From Clostridium omnivorum (lineage in GTDB: Bacteria; Bacillota; Clostridia; Clostridiales; Clostridiaceae), in contig NZ_BRXR01000001.1 in the NCBI RefSeq assembly GCF_026012015.1, positions 3,694,728-3,758,727 of the forward strand: a stretch of 64,000 bases of DNA, written 5' to 3'. The translations under genes and the position numbers were made by a program. Below are positions 25,600 through 35,478 of this stretch, in pieces; position 1 is the stretch's first letter, and every line of letters starts with the position of its first letter. Under the pieces are notes generated by a model. That model saw only the letters and a program-made list of their open reading frames with translations. It was not told where the DNA came from and did not search any database.

Positions 25600-26232
25600 T
25601 TAGATATTACCATTATCCTTTAGTAGCCAATACCAAGTATTCGGTCCAACAACACCATCTTTGGATAGACCATTGATATTTTCTTGGAATTTAACAATGG
25701 CTTTATAGGTTCCAAGACCAAACTTTCCATCACAAACTAATCCAGCATTCATTTGATGATTTAGGGATTTTTGCACTTCTAGTACTCTAGTATAATCGTT
25801 GGTACAACCATAGCCAACCCAATTAGATGGGTCTGAAGTGTCAAAATTTAAAGTTTGTTCTTTTGGTTTGGGAATGATAATGTTATCAGGCTGACTTGAG
25901 CAATCAGCAACAGTTACAGCACTGCTTGTCCTATCAACATATTTATCATAAAAATTCATAAGTGACTGTAGATTAGAAAATGTTGATACAGTGATACTGA
26001 CAACAGCGCCTACAAGTATTTCAAAAATTTTTGTTTTTGTGAATTCTTTTGGCGGCAATGAACTTGGTATTAATGATTTAGTAGAAGTAATTGTCTCGTT
26101 TTTTGTAATTGGCTGGATTTTAACTTTACTTTTTAATGGTAAATAAGATTTAGTCTTAAGCACAGGTGCTTTTGCCGAGCTTAATGGAGTTCTTACTACA
26201 AAAGCCTTTGATTTAGCTTTTATTTGTAACAT
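25600..26232 (-). CDS. Peptidoglycan-binding domain protein
   Basis: The 210-residue protein ends in a PG_binding_1 domain (about residues 150-206: VQKSLNHQMNAG, DGKFGLGTYKAIVKFQ, DGVVGPNTWYWLL), a three-helix module that binds peptidoglycan. The N-terminus is basic and Ser/Pro-rich. A single hydrophobic segment near residue 65-85 (KIFEILVGAVVSITVSTFS) may be a membrane anchor. No catalytic domain is present. AGGAGGTTTTT precedes ATG 26232. The gene is bracketed by an 11-bp inverted repeat, which is unusual. A structural role in the wall or spore cortex is possible but not shown. Confidence 0.75.
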   Translation of the reverse strand: MLQIKAKSKAFVVRTPLSSAKAPVLKTKSYLPLKSKVKIQPITKNETITSTKSLIPSSLPPKEFTKTKIFEILVGAVVSITVSTFSNLQSLMNFYDKYVDRTSSAVTVADCSSQPDNIIIPKPKEQTLNFDTSDPSNWVGYGCTNDYTRVLEVQKSLNHQMNAGLVCDGKFGLGTYKAIVKFQENINGLSKDGVVGPNTWYWLLKDNGNI

Positions 26233-26617
26233 AAAAACCTCCTAATAATAACTAGCTGCCCCATGTTCTATTAATAATTATATATGTATAAAAATGATAT
26301 TTTATGCATTAAAGTAAAAAAAATAAATTACCTTTAATACTTATATTCTATGACAATGTGTGGAAAAAGTCCAATAAAATTATATAATGTAATTTTATTT
26401 TATTTACTTATCTATATCGTGAAATATGATGTTTAGTATGTATATGTATTTTAATGCAAACGTAAAATTTATCTACTTTTTAGTAAAGTAATTATTAAAT
26501 TTAATTCTTCCTTTTATATGGGGGTATGATATATTATTAGAATAACAATATTATTGAAATTAATGATTTTCATATTGCTAGTTTTAGCTAAATAAAGATT
26601 TTGACAGGAGTCATTTT
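26233..26617. other. A/T-rich divergent intergenic region
   Basis: This gap lies between the peptidoglycan-binding gene and the divergent DUF1887 gene. It holds the ribosome binding site and right repeat arm of the former and the GACAGGAGTC site of the latter. The rest is A/T-rich with no convincing RNA element or terminator. Confidence 0.5.
26251..26261 (-). repeat. Right arm of an inverted repeat flanking one gene
   Basis: ACTAGCTGCCC here is the exact reverse complement of 25581-25591. The next bases (TTATTATTA against AATGATA on the minus strand) match only partly. Confidence 0.5.
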
Positions 26618-27769
26618 ATGAGATGCAGAACATTAATCAATTTACTAAGTAAATACAATGATCATAATATAATAGCAGCATTGAAATACAATCCTAAAAC
26701 CATAGTTTTTATAAGATATAAATCGCAACAGAATAAAAATATATTTATGGAAGTTAAAAAAGTTATACAAAAGCAGCTGCCAGGAACTGAGATAATAGAT
26801 AGGGTAATCAGTGCAGGTAACCCGCAAAAGCTAGAAGATATAATTAAGGAATATGCTGATAAAGATACCATAATTAATCTTTCTGGAGGAAGCAAAATTA
26901 GCAGTATTATTGCATATAAAGTGGCTATAGAAAAAAATATTGTATCTGTAGTTGTTGACCTTAAAGGAAAGGGATTTTATAAAATTCAAGGAAAGAGTAT
27001 AGAGCTTCAAAGAGAACCATTTACAGAGCTTAAGGTTGATGAAATTATATCAACATCTGGAGCTGCAATAGTGGAACATTCCACTGACTACTATCATAGT
27101 GATGAATGTGTAGAACTATTAAATTACGTTATGAATAATTTTGAACAATGGAAAATTGTAAAGGACATATTAAGAGATAAAGACATTGTTTCAATAGATA
27201 AAGATGAACCATTGAAGGTCTCCTTAGATCTAAGGCATATAAATAAAGCTAATAGTAGTGAGCTTAAGGATTTTATTGGAGGTATGAATATTAGGGGATT
27301 TATAATAAAGTGTACATTTTTTTCTGAAAGAGTAGATTTCGGTTTTAGAGATATAGGTATAAAACGATTTATTTTAACTTCAGGAATTTGGCTTGAGGCG
27401 CTAACATATAAATTAGTAGATAATATTGAAGAAGTGGACGATATAAAAAGTGGGGTACTTTTTGAATGGGATAGAGACCTGAAACATGTGAGGAATGAAG
27501 TCGACGTAGTAGCAGCAGTTGATTCTACACTTATGTGTATTTCCTGTAAGGATACTGAAAAATATGATGTAGAAGAGTTAAACGAACTTCAAGTATATTC
27601 TGAAAAGCTTGGGGGAGAAGATGTAAAGAAAATACTTGTAGCTTCTAGAGAGCCGCTGAGACAGGAGCTTGTAATGGAACGTGCGGAAGAAATGAATATC
27701 AATGTTATTATTTTTAATGGGGATGTTAAGCTTTTTCAAAGCAGGCTTAGAGATATAGTGCTTAAATAG
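26618..27769 (+). CDS. Standalone DUF1887 (Card1/Can2-like) CARF nuclease
   Basis: The 383-residue protein has the length and order of DUF1887 proteins: an N-terminal CARF domain (residues 1 to about 150, with INLSGGSKISS at 87-96 for cyclic oligonucleotide binding), a linker, and a C-terminal PD-(D/E)xK-type nuclease. Nuclease residues are E260 in SGIWLEALTY, E294-D296 in NEVDVV and K311 in ISCKD, where Ser replaces the usual Glu two positions before the Lys. Card1/Can2 enzymes are activated by cyclic tetra-adenylate from type III CRISPR complexes and cut DNA or RNA. No CRISPR array or cas gene is in this window. The activator here is therefore unknown. Confidence 0.85.
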   Translation: MRCRTLINLLSKYNDHNIIAALKYNPKTIVFIRYKSQQNKNIFMEVKKVIQKQLPGTEIIDRVISAGNPQKLEDIIKEYADKDTIINLSGGSKISSIIAYKVAIEKNIVSVVVDLKGKGFYKIQGKSIELQREPFTELKVDEIISTSGAAIVEHSTDYYHSDECVELLNYVMNNFEQWKIVKDILRDKDIVSIDKDEPLKVSLDLRHINKANSSELKDFIGGMNIRGFIIKCTFFSERVDFGFRDIGIKRFILTSGIWLEALTYKLVDNIEEVDDIKSGVLFEWDRDLKHVRNEVDVVAAVDSTLMCISCKDTEKYDVEELNELQVYSEKLGGEDVKKILVASREPLRQELVMERAEEMNINVIIFNGDVKLFQSRLRDIVLK

Positions 27770-27795
27770 TTTAACAATATTAAAGGGGGGTATTT

Positions 27796-28674
27796 ATGGA
27801 AAACAGAAGAAAACGTTTTGGGGACAGATATGATGGACGACTTTTAAGAACAATTGACCCGTTTGGCAAAATAATACCTTACATTATGAAAAGCAGGGTG
27901 GATTCTCAAACTTATTTTGATGACAAAATTTATTTTGACAATATTGATGAGTTCTTAAAGGAAAAGAGAAAACTTGGTATAAGGGATATTAAATTTCTTC
28001 ACATAATAATAGCAGCCATGGTAAGAACAATATCACAAAAACCCAGAATAAATAGATTTGTGGCAGGACAAAAAATCTTTGCAAGAAATGAAATTTTAAT
28101 TTCACTTGCATTAAAAAAGGAATTAACGGAGGATGGTGTGGAGACTACCATCAAACTTAATTTTAGCCCCTATGACACTTTACAAACAGTAGTGGAAAAA
28201 GTAAATAAGGCTATAGAGGAGAATAAAAAAGAGCAAAATAGCAATGAAACTGATAAAACTGCAAAACTAATAATGCTTTGCCCTGGATTTGTTGTAAAGT
28301 TCATTGTATGGTTTTTAACTAAACTTGATTATTATGGATATATGCCAAAGGTAATAAATAAGGTTAGTCCCTTTCATACCAGTGTATTCATTACTGATTT
28401 AGGTTCTTTAGGGATTCAGCCAGTTTATCATCACATATATGAATTTGGGACAACTTCTGTGTTTATAGCCTTTGGAGCAAAACAAAAACAAGCACTATTT
28501 GATGAAAATAATAACTTAGTTAACAAAAAATATGTAAGTGTTAAAGTGGTTTCTGATGAGAGAATTGTAGATGGATACTATTATGCTTCTGCTTTCAAGC
28601 TTTTCAAGAGACTTATTGAAAACCCAAAAAGACTAGAGATTGGCCCAGAAAGAGTTATAGAAGATATAGAATAG
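27796..28674 (+). CDS. E2/chloramphenicol-acetyltransferase-like protein, degenerate active site
   Basis: The 292-residue protein resembles the catalytic domain of 2-oxoacid dehydrogenase E2 acyltransferases. The homologous features are HIIIAAMVRTISQKP and the GTTSVFIAFG strand. The terminal motif HRxxDG appears as ERIVDG (residues 255-260), so Glu255 replaces the catalytic His, and no lipoyl or E3-binding domain is present. It is therefore probably not an active acetyltransferase. An extra hydrophobic stretch (about 160-177) may contact membrane. It begins 26 bases after the DUF1887 gene behind AAAGGGGGG, so the two are likely co-expressed. Its role is unknown. Confidence 0.75.
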   Translation: MENRRKRFGDRYDGRLLRTIDPFGKIIPYIMKSRVDSQTYFDDKIYFDNIDEFLKEKRKLGIRDIKFLHIIIAAMVRTISQKPRINRFVAGQKIFARNEILISLALKKELTEDGVETTIKLNFSPYDTLQTVVEKVNKAIEENKKEQNSNETDKTAKLIMLCPGFVVKFIVWFLTKLDYYGYMPKVINKVSPFHTSVFITDLGSLGIQPVYHHIYEFGTTSVFIAFGAKQKQALFDENNNLVNKKYVSVKVVSDERIVDGYYYASAFKLFKRLIENPKRLEIGPERVIEDIE

Positions 28675-28794
28675 TTTATCTTAAGATATTTTATAAATAA
28701 ATTAATTTACATAATATTAACCTTTATCTATATTCCTTTAACCTTTTTTTTATTATACTAGTATAGGATGAATTTAATAATAGAGGGTGATAGC

Positions 28795-29673
28795 ATGAGA
28801 AAGATTGATATTAAAAAAATTATAGCGGACTATTTTTTTGTATTAGCTGGATGTATATTAGTAGCATTTGCAATTTCATCAATTTTAAAGCCTAGTGGTT
28901 TAGTAACAGGTGGAATTACCGGAATTTCTATCATATTTGAAAAGCTTACAGGTATTAAGTATACATATATATATTATGTGTTATCTTTATTAGTGCTGTT
29001 AACAGCTTTTATAACTATGGGAAAAAGAGAAGGGTTTAAAATAATAACTCTATCAGTTTTATTTCCTTTAATACTGATAATATTTGAAAATCTAAATATT
29101 AGTTTTATAAAAAATGATATGATGCTTTCCTCAGTTTATTTCGGAATAGTATGTGGTATAGGAACAGGTCTTATGCTTAAAAGAGGATTTTCATCAGGTG
29201 GAACAGACACAATTGCTAAAATTCTTCATAAAAAGATATTTACTTTTGTGGGGTTAAGTGAAATTTTACTTTGTATTGATGCTACAATTATTGCAACATC
29301 TGCTATTGTGTACAACTTAAATGTTGCGCTATACGCAATTATATCCCAAATTATATCTATGAAATTAATTGACTTAGTAATGTTCGGATTTGATTCGAAG
29401 AAGGTTAAGATTGAGATTATAAGTGATAAGCATGAAGAGATTACACAGTATATTTTGCACCAAATTGTAAGGGGTGTAACTAGTTGTGAAATAAGGGGAG
29501 GGTATATGAATGCTACAAGGCTTAAGCTTCAGACTATATGTTCTCCAAGAGAGGCTATGCTTATAAAAAGATTTATATCTGACACTGATTCCGATGCATT
29601 TGTTAATGTAGTACCTGTAATATCGGTTTGGGGTAAGGGAATAGGTTTTGATAGCCTTGTTGAAGAAAAGTAA
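28795..29673 (+). CDS. YitT family membrane protein (DUF161/DUF2179)
   Basis: ATG 28795 is chosen because GAGGGTGATAGC precedes it; an in-frame ATG 27 bases earlier lacks such a site. The 292-residue protein has five or six membrane helices and the signature KPSGLVTGGITGISIIFEK, a second GGTDTIAKIL motif, and a C-terminal cytoplasmic DUF2179 domain with RGVTSCEIRGGY. YitT proteins are widespread in Firmicutes and their biochemical function is not established. It stands alone and ends in a strong terminator. Confidence 0.9.
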   Translation: MRKIDIKKIIADYFFVLAGCILVAFAISSILKPSGLVTGGITGISIIFEKLTGIKYTYIYYVLSLLVLLTAFITMGKREGFKIITLSVLFPLILIIFENLNISFIKNDMMLSSVYFGIVCGIGTGLMLKRGFSSGGTDTIAKILHKKIFTFVGLSEILLCIDATIIATSAIVYNLNVALYAIISQIISMKLIDLVMFGFDSKKVKIEIISDKHEEITQYILHQIVRGVTSCEIRGGYMNATRLKLQTICSPREAMLIKRFISDTDSDAFVNVVPVISVWGKGIGFDSLVEEK

Positions 29674-29679
29674 TTAATT

Positions 29680-29718
29680 GAGTCAATGCATTTTTATAAA
29701 TGTATTGACTCTTTTTTA
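29680..29718 (+). terminator. Intrinsic terminator of the yitT-like gene
   Basis: GAGTCAAT-CATTT pairs with AAATG-ATTGACTC (one mismatch) around a 4-base loop, followed by TTTTTT. Confidence 0.82.
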
Positions 29719-29805
29719 TAATATAAAATCAAATATACATTTAAAAAAATAATAATTATATGCTATAATATACTCAGATGGAAATATGTATTGCAGAGGT
29801 AAGTT

Positions 29806-30369
29806 ATGAACAAATTAGAAGAAATATTGGTAGAAAATCCAGTAGTAGCAGCTATAAGAAATGAAGATGATTTGAAAAAATGCATTAATAGTGATTCACA
29901 AGTTGTTTTTGTATTATATGGTGATATAATAAATATAAAAAGTATATGTGAAAAGTTAAGAAATGCTAACAAATTGGTTTTTATACATATGGATATGATT
30001 GAAGGCTTAAAAGGTGATTATGCTGGTTTGCAATTTATAAAGAGATATGCTGAACCTTATGGCATAATAACTACTAAGGTTACAAACATTAAACACGCAA
30101 AGCAGCTTGGACTTGGAACTATACAAAGGGTATTTATTATTGATTCTCTTTCATTAGACTCTGGTATAAGAAATATTAAAGAAGTGATGCCAGATGCAGT
30201 AGAAGTTATGCCTGGTGTTGCTAGTAAAATAATAAATATGCTTCAAAGTAAGGTTCATGTACCTGTAATAGCAGGAGGGCTTATTGAAAGTAAAAAGGAT
30301 GTTTTGGAGTCTTTAGCTAGCGGAGCAGTTGCTATTTCTACAAGTACCGCTGAACTATGGAATATATAA
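29806..30369 (+). CDS. glpP: Glycerol-3-phosphate-responsive antiterminator
   Basis: The 187-residue protein matches the GlpP family. Recognisable segments are NPVVAAIRNEDDLKKC, LVFIHMDMIEGLKGD, RVFIIDSLSLDSG and the C-terminal phosphate-binding PVIAGGLIESKKD. It adopts a TIM-barrel-like fold. In Bacillus, GlpP with bound glycerol 3-phosphate binds leader RNA and prevents termination ahead of glp genes. Here two leaders with matching antiterminator/terminator pairs lie directly downstream, in front of glpK and the glpA-like gene. GAGGTAAGTT precedes ATG 29806. It is expected to be the local regulator of the whole regulon. Confidence 0.92.
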   Translation: MNKLEEILVENPVVAAIRNEDDLKKCINSDSQVVFVLYGDIINIKSICEKLRNANKLVFIHMDMIEGLKGDYAGLQFIKRYAEPYGIITTKVTNIKHAKQLGLGTIQRVFIIDSLSLDSGIRNIKEVMPDAVEVMPGVASKIINMLQSKVHVPVIAGGLIESKKDVLESLASGAVAISTSTAELWNI

Positions 30370-30395
30370 AATTAACACTTGATAATTATTTTATT

Positions 30396-30456
30396 ACGAC
30401 AGAGAAATGAGAGTCGTGTAGATAGGGAGTTATCTTTATTTTGCACGACTTTTTTA
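30396..30456 (+). promoter_or_regulatory. GlpP-type antiterminator/terminator leader of glpK
   Basis: ACGAC (30396-30400) can pair with GTCGT (30413-30417) around the 12-nt loop AGAGAAATGAGA. Alternatively AGTCGTG (30412-30418) pairs with CACGACT (30444-30450), followed by six T residues, to form a terminator with an AGATA/TATCT upper stem. The two folds exclude each other. The 12-nt loop matches that of the glpA leader in 9 positions. Confidence 0.75.
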
Positions 30457-30464
30457 TTTTAATA

Positions 30465-30479
30465 AATTAAACGTTTTCA
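30465..30479 (+). promoter_or_regulatory. Weak cre-like site before glpK
   Basis: The sequence AATTAAACGTTTTCA agrees with the catabolite-responsive consensus WTGNAANCGNWNNCW except at its second and third bases. It lies 20 bases before the glpK start. It is weak evidence for CcpA control. Confidence 0.3.
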
Positions 30480-30484
30480 AATAA

Positions 30485-31990
<1,506 letters not shown>

Positions 31991-32015
31991 AATATATAAA
32001 TATATATTTTTAACA

Positions 32016-32044
32016 TTGTAATGTGGTAAACAACATGATATAAT
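32016..32044 (+). promoter_or_regulatory. Sigma-A promoter of the glpA-like operon
   Basis: TTGTAA at 32016-32021 and TATAAT at 32039-32044 are separated by 17 bases. Transcription should start near 32050, just ahead of the antiterminator stem. Confidence 0.65.
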
Positions 32045-32049
32045 GAAAT

Positions 32050-32107
32050 TGGCAAAGATAAGAGAGCCATTATTTTAGGTAAACCCTATAATAATGGCCC
32101 TTTTTTT
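32050..32107 (+). promoter_or_regulatory. GlpP-type antiterminator/terminator leader of the glpA-like operon
   Basis: TGGC (32050-32053) can pair with GCCA (32066-32069) around the 12-nt loop AAAGATAAGAGA. The competing terminator pairs GCCATTATT (32066-32074) with AATAATGGC (32090-32098), plus an inner TAGG/CCTA, and is followed by seven T residues. The arrangement and the loop sequence parallel the glpK leader. Confidence 0.75.
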
Positions 32108-32205
32108 GTACTTTTTTATTGTAATCAATGGTGGATTTGCAAAATAATTGCGGATATCATAGCTAAGTACTATGATTACTGCTTAGGAAAACAGGGGGTA
32201 ATGGT

Positions 32206-33642
32206 ATGTATGATGTTTTAATAATTGGAGCAGGTGTTATTGGATGTTCTATTGCCAGAGAGTTATCTAGATACGATATGAAAATTGGTGTTGTTGAAAA
32301 GGATTTAGATGTAGCTTGCGGTACAACTAAGGCTAATAGTGCTATAGTTCATGCCGGATTTGATGCCATTCCAGATAGCTTGAAGGGAAAGCTTAACGCT
32401 AAGGGAAATTCCATGTTTGACAAGCTATCTAAAGAGATTGATTTTCCATTTAAAAGAATAGGTGCATTGGTCCTTTGCTTTAATGAAGAGGATATATACA
32501 AACTGGAAGCTTTAAAAACCCAAGGAGAGAAAAACGGTGTTCCAGGTTTAAAAATATTGAATAATGATGAAATAAAAGCGCTTGAACACAATATAAGCGA
32601 CGAAGCTGTTGCTGCACTATACGCACCAAGTAGCGGCATAGTATGCCCATATGAAATGACCGTAGCTTTGGCTGAAAACGCTTGTGAAAATGGAGCTGAA
32701 TTTAAGTTTAATACTGAAGTTATAAGTATAGAAAAAAGTGAAGATGGATATATAGTTAAAACTAATAAAGGAAATCTCCAAACTAAAATTATTATCAATG
32801 CAGCTGGAGTATTTGCGGATAACATTAATAATATGGTCAGCAACAGCAGTATCAACATAACAGCAAGAAAAGGAGAATACTGCCTATTTGATAAAGAAGC
32901 AGGAAGTATTACTTCAAGGACAATATTCCAACTTCCAACTGCTATGGGTAAAGGAGTACTAGTAACTCCAACTGTAGATGGAAATTTACTTGTTGGTCCT
33001 AATGCTGTTGATATAGAAAATAAGGCTGATGTAACTACTTCAAGAGAGGGCTTAAACGAGGTCTTGAGTAAAGCTAAAAAGAGTATAGGAAGTCTCCCTA
33101 TGAATAAAATTATTACGTCCTTCTCCGGGAATAGAGCACATTCATCTTTAGATGATTTTATTATAGGTGAAGCTAAGGATGCAGAAAACTTTATTAATGC
33201 AGCGGGAATTGAATCGCCAGGATTATCTAGTGCACCTGCTATTGCTGAGATGGTAAGAGATATAGTTGTAAGCAAGTTTCAGCCAAAGGAAAATCATAAA
33301 TTTAATCCTATAAGAAGGGGAATTCCAAAGTTTAGAGAGCTTGACAATGAAGAGAGAAATGAACTCATAAAGCAAAGACCCGAATATGGCAAAATAGTAT
33401 GCAGATGTGAAACTGTAACTGAGGGAGAAATAATCGATGCAATAAATGGACCTTTAGGTGCAAGGGATTTGGACGGTGTAAAAAGGAGAACTAGGGCAGG
33501 TATGGGAAGATGTCAATCAGGTTTCTGCTCTACTAGAATAATGGAGATATTAGCTAATGAACTTAATATTCCACTTACTGAAGTTACTAAGTATGGCGGA
33601 GACTCAAAAATACTAGTTGGAACCAATAAAGATAGCATTTAA
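32206..33642 (+). CDS. glpA: Anaerobic-type glycerol-3-phosphate dehydrogenase, GlpA-like with BFD domain
   Basis: The 478-residue flavoprotein has an N-terminal FAD-binding DAO fold (VLIIGAGVIGCSIARELSRY, then GTTKANSAIVHAGFD). The C-terminal Cys-rich BFD-like [2Fe-2S] domain contains CRCETVTEGEI and GMGRCQSGFC. It is expected to oxidise glycerol 3-phosphate to dihydroxyacetone phosphate. The next gene encodes an FAD/NAD-type oxidoreductase and the third a DUF1667 protein, a trio that recurs in anaerobes and probably forms one complex passing electrons onward. AGGGGGTAATGGT precedes ATG 32206. Control is by promoter plus GlpP antitermination. Confidence 0.88.
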   Translation: MYDVLIIGAGVIGCSIARELSRYDMKIGVVEKDLDVACGTTKANSAIVHAGFDAIPDSLKGKLNAKGNSMFDKLSKEIDFPFKRIGALVLCFNEEDIYKLEALKTQGEKNGVPGLKILNNDEIKALEHNISDEAVAALYAPSSGIVCPYEMTVALAENACENGAEFKFNTEVISIEKSEDGYIVKTNKGNLQTKIIINAAGVFADNINNMVSNSSINITARKGEYCLFDKEAGSITSRTIFQLPTAMGKGVLVTPTVDGNLLVGPNAVDIENKADVTTSREGLNEVLSKAKKSIGSLPMNKIITSFSGNRAHSSLDDFIIGEAKDAENFINAAGIESPGLSSAPAIAEMVRDIVVSKFQPKENHKFNPIRRGIPKFRELDNEERNELIKQRPEYGKIVCRCETVTEGEIIDAINGPLGARDLDGVKRRTRAGMGRCQSGFCSTRIMEILANELNIPLTEVTKYGGDSKILVGTNKDSI

Positions 33643-33655
33643 TGGGGGGATATAT

Positions 33656-34915
33656 ATGAAGGAATTTGATATTGTAGTTATAGGCGGAGGTCCTGCTGGT
33701 CTTGCAGCAGCTATTGCAGCAAAGGAAAAGGGAATAGATAGCATACTTGTTATCGAAAGAGAACATCAACTTGGCGGAATTTTAAATCAATGCATTCATA
33801 ATGGTTTTGGACTTCATACTTTTAAGGAAGAACTAACAGGTCCAGAGTATGCACATAAATTTATAGAAAAGCTAATAAATCTTGATATATCGTATAAATT
33901 AAATACTATGGTTTTAAATATAAGTAAAGATAAAGTGATAACAGCTGTAAATCAAGAAGATGGGGTTATCGAAATAAAGGCTAAGGCAGTTATTCTATCT
34001 ATGGGCTGTAGAGAAAGACCAAGAGGAGCTATTAATATACCAGGCAGCAGATGCGCTGGCGTATTTTCAGCTGGTACAGCTCAGAAGCTTGTAAATGTAA
34101 AAGGATACTTACCTGGCAGAGAAGTAGTTATTCTAGGTTCAGGAGATATAGGTCTTATAATGGCAAGAAGAATGACTCTTGAAGGCTGCAAGGTTAAGGC
34201 TGTTGTTGAGTTAATGCCATATTCCGGTGGCCTTAAGAGAAACATTGTACAATGTCTTCAGGACTATAACATTCCACTAAAACTAAGCCACACTGTAACA
34301 AATATCAAAGGCAAGGATAGAGTAGAAGGAGTAACAATTGCTGAAGTAGATGAAAATAGAAATCCTATAAAAGGTACTGAAGAATTTATAGAATGCGATA
34401 CACTGCTTCTATCTGTTGGCCTTATACCAGAAAATGAACTTTCAAAGAGCATGGGAGTTGAGCTAAATCCTGTTACAAGTGGACCTGTAGTTGACGATAG
34501 CATGCAGACAAATATTGATGGTGTATTTGCCTGCGGTAATGTACTTCATGTTCATGATTTAGTGGACTATGTTACCTTAGAAAGCTATACTGCAGGAGAA
34601 AATGCAGCTAGGTTCGTTAATGGGTTGTGTACTAAAGAAAAAGGCATAGAGGTTAAGAATGGCAATGGTATTAGTTACGTGGTGCCAGGCAGAGTTAATT
34701 TTAGTAGAATAGAAGATTATATAGAATTCAAATTTAGAGTAAGAAATGTATATAGCAATAAATTTGTATCCGTATATTTTGATGGCGAAAGAGTATTTCA
34801 TATAAAAAAGAAAATCTTAAGTCCTGGTGAAATGGAAGTTGTAAAACTCACTAAGGCTGTATTTGGCAAATACGAAAATTGCAATAGCATAACTATAACA
34901 GTGGAGGAGGAATAA
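33656..34915 (+). CDS. FAD-dependent pyridine nucleotide-disulphide-type oxidoreductase
   Basis: ATG 33656 is chosen because a GGGGGGA site sits five bases upstream; the in-frame start at 33617 overlaps glpA. The 419-residue protein has two Rossmann nucleotide-binding sites (DIVVIGGGPAGLAAAIAAKEK and EVVILGSGDIGLIMARRM) and a GVFACGNVLHVHDLVD segment that usually contacts FAD. A Cys in the HQLGGILNQCIHNGFG region could be redox-active. It sits 13 bases after the glpA-like gene and is expected to be the electron-accepting partner of that dehydrogenase. The final acceptor is not known. Confidence 0.88.
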   Translation: MKEFDIVVIGGGPAGLAAAIAAKEKGIDSILVIEREHQLGGILNQCIHNGFGLHTFKEELTGPEYAHKFIEKLINLDISYKLNTMVLNISKDKVITAVNQEDGVIEIKAKAVILSMGCRERPRGAINIPGSRCAGVFSAGTAQKLVNVKGYLPGREVVILGSGDIGLIMARRMTLEGCKVKAVVELMPYSGGLKRNIVQCLQDYNIPLKLSHTVTNIKGKDRVEGVTIAEVDENRNPIKGTEEFIECDTLLLSVGLIPENELSKSMGVELNPVTSGPVVDDSMQTNIDGVFACGNVLHVHDLVDYVTLESYTAGENAARFVNGLCTKEKGIEVKNGNGISYVVPGRVNFSRIEDYIEFKFRVRNVYSNKFVSVYFDGERVFHIKKKILSPGEMEVVKLTKAVFGKYENCNSITITVEEE

Positions 34916-34918
34916 TAT

Positions 34919-35290
34919 ATGACAAAGAAGGAACTTATATGTATTGGATGTCCACTTGGATGTAGTTTGGAAGTAACAATAGAAGATGAAGATAATATTA
35001 AGGTTTCAGGCAATACTTGTAAAAAAGGTGAAATTTATGGTGTTAAAGAATGTACTAATCCAACCAGAATAGTAACAACTACTGTAAAAGTTATTGGTGG
35101 TACCGAAGAAATGCTTCCAGTTAAAACTGAAAATGATATTCCAAAGGGTATGATATTAGAAATTATAAAGCTTCTTAAAAATGTAAATGCCACTGCACCA
35201 GTTAGTGTAGGAGGCATAATTATTGAGAATGTACTGAATACTGGTGTTAATATTGTTGCAGCCAAAAGTGTAGATAAAAGTGTAGCATAG
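34919..35290 (+). CDS. DUF1667 domain-containing protein
   Basis: The 123-residue protein matches DUF1667, a small cysteine-bearing family that usually follows GlpA-like and FAD oxidoreductase genes in anaerobes. The N-terminal CIGCPLGCSLEV has a CxxC-x3-C arrangement and further cysteines occur in SGNTCKKGEIYGVKECTNP, consistent with an iron-sulphur or metal site. It starts three bases after the oxidoreductase gene with GGAGGAGG embedded in its end. It is predicted to be a third subunit of the glycerol-3-phosphate dehydrogenase complex, perhaps an electron carrier. The ligand is inferred. Confidence 0.88.
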   Translation: MTKKELICIGCPLGCSLEVTIEDEDNIKVSGNTCKKGEIYGVKECTNPTRIVTTTVKVIGGTEEMLPVKTENDIPKGMILEIIKLLKNVNATAPVSVGGIIIENVLNTGVNIVAAKSVDKSVA

Positions 35291-35297
35291 AAATTAT

Positions 35298-35340
35298 AAA
35301 TGCCATTTTAGATTGTATAATTTAAGATGGCATTTATTTT
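35298..35340 (+). terminator. Intrinsic terminator of the glp operon
   Basis: AAATGCCAT and ATGGCATTT form a 9-bp stem with an A/T-rich upper part, followed by ATTTTG. It lies eight bases after the DUF1667 stop codon. Confidence 0.65.
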
Positions 35341-35478
35341 GAAATAATTAAATTGACTTATAACAAATACCTCAAATAAATCTTGCAGGATAATTTAATT
35401 TATGGAATAATAATTTAGTAAATACGCTTTAATTGCAGAAAGAGTAAAGATTTATAGCAATACAAGGAGGCAACAACT

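Noticed and set aside
26618-28674. CRISPR array or cas genes near the DUF1887 gene
   Set aside because: No regularly spaced direct repeats and no Cas10, Csm or Cmr-like proteins were seen anywhere in the window.
32349-33275. Long open frame (308 codons) antisense to the glpA-like gene
   Set aside because: It lies entirely opposite a well-conserved dehydrogenase gene, has low-complexity Ser/Leu/Ile composition and no ribosome binding site.
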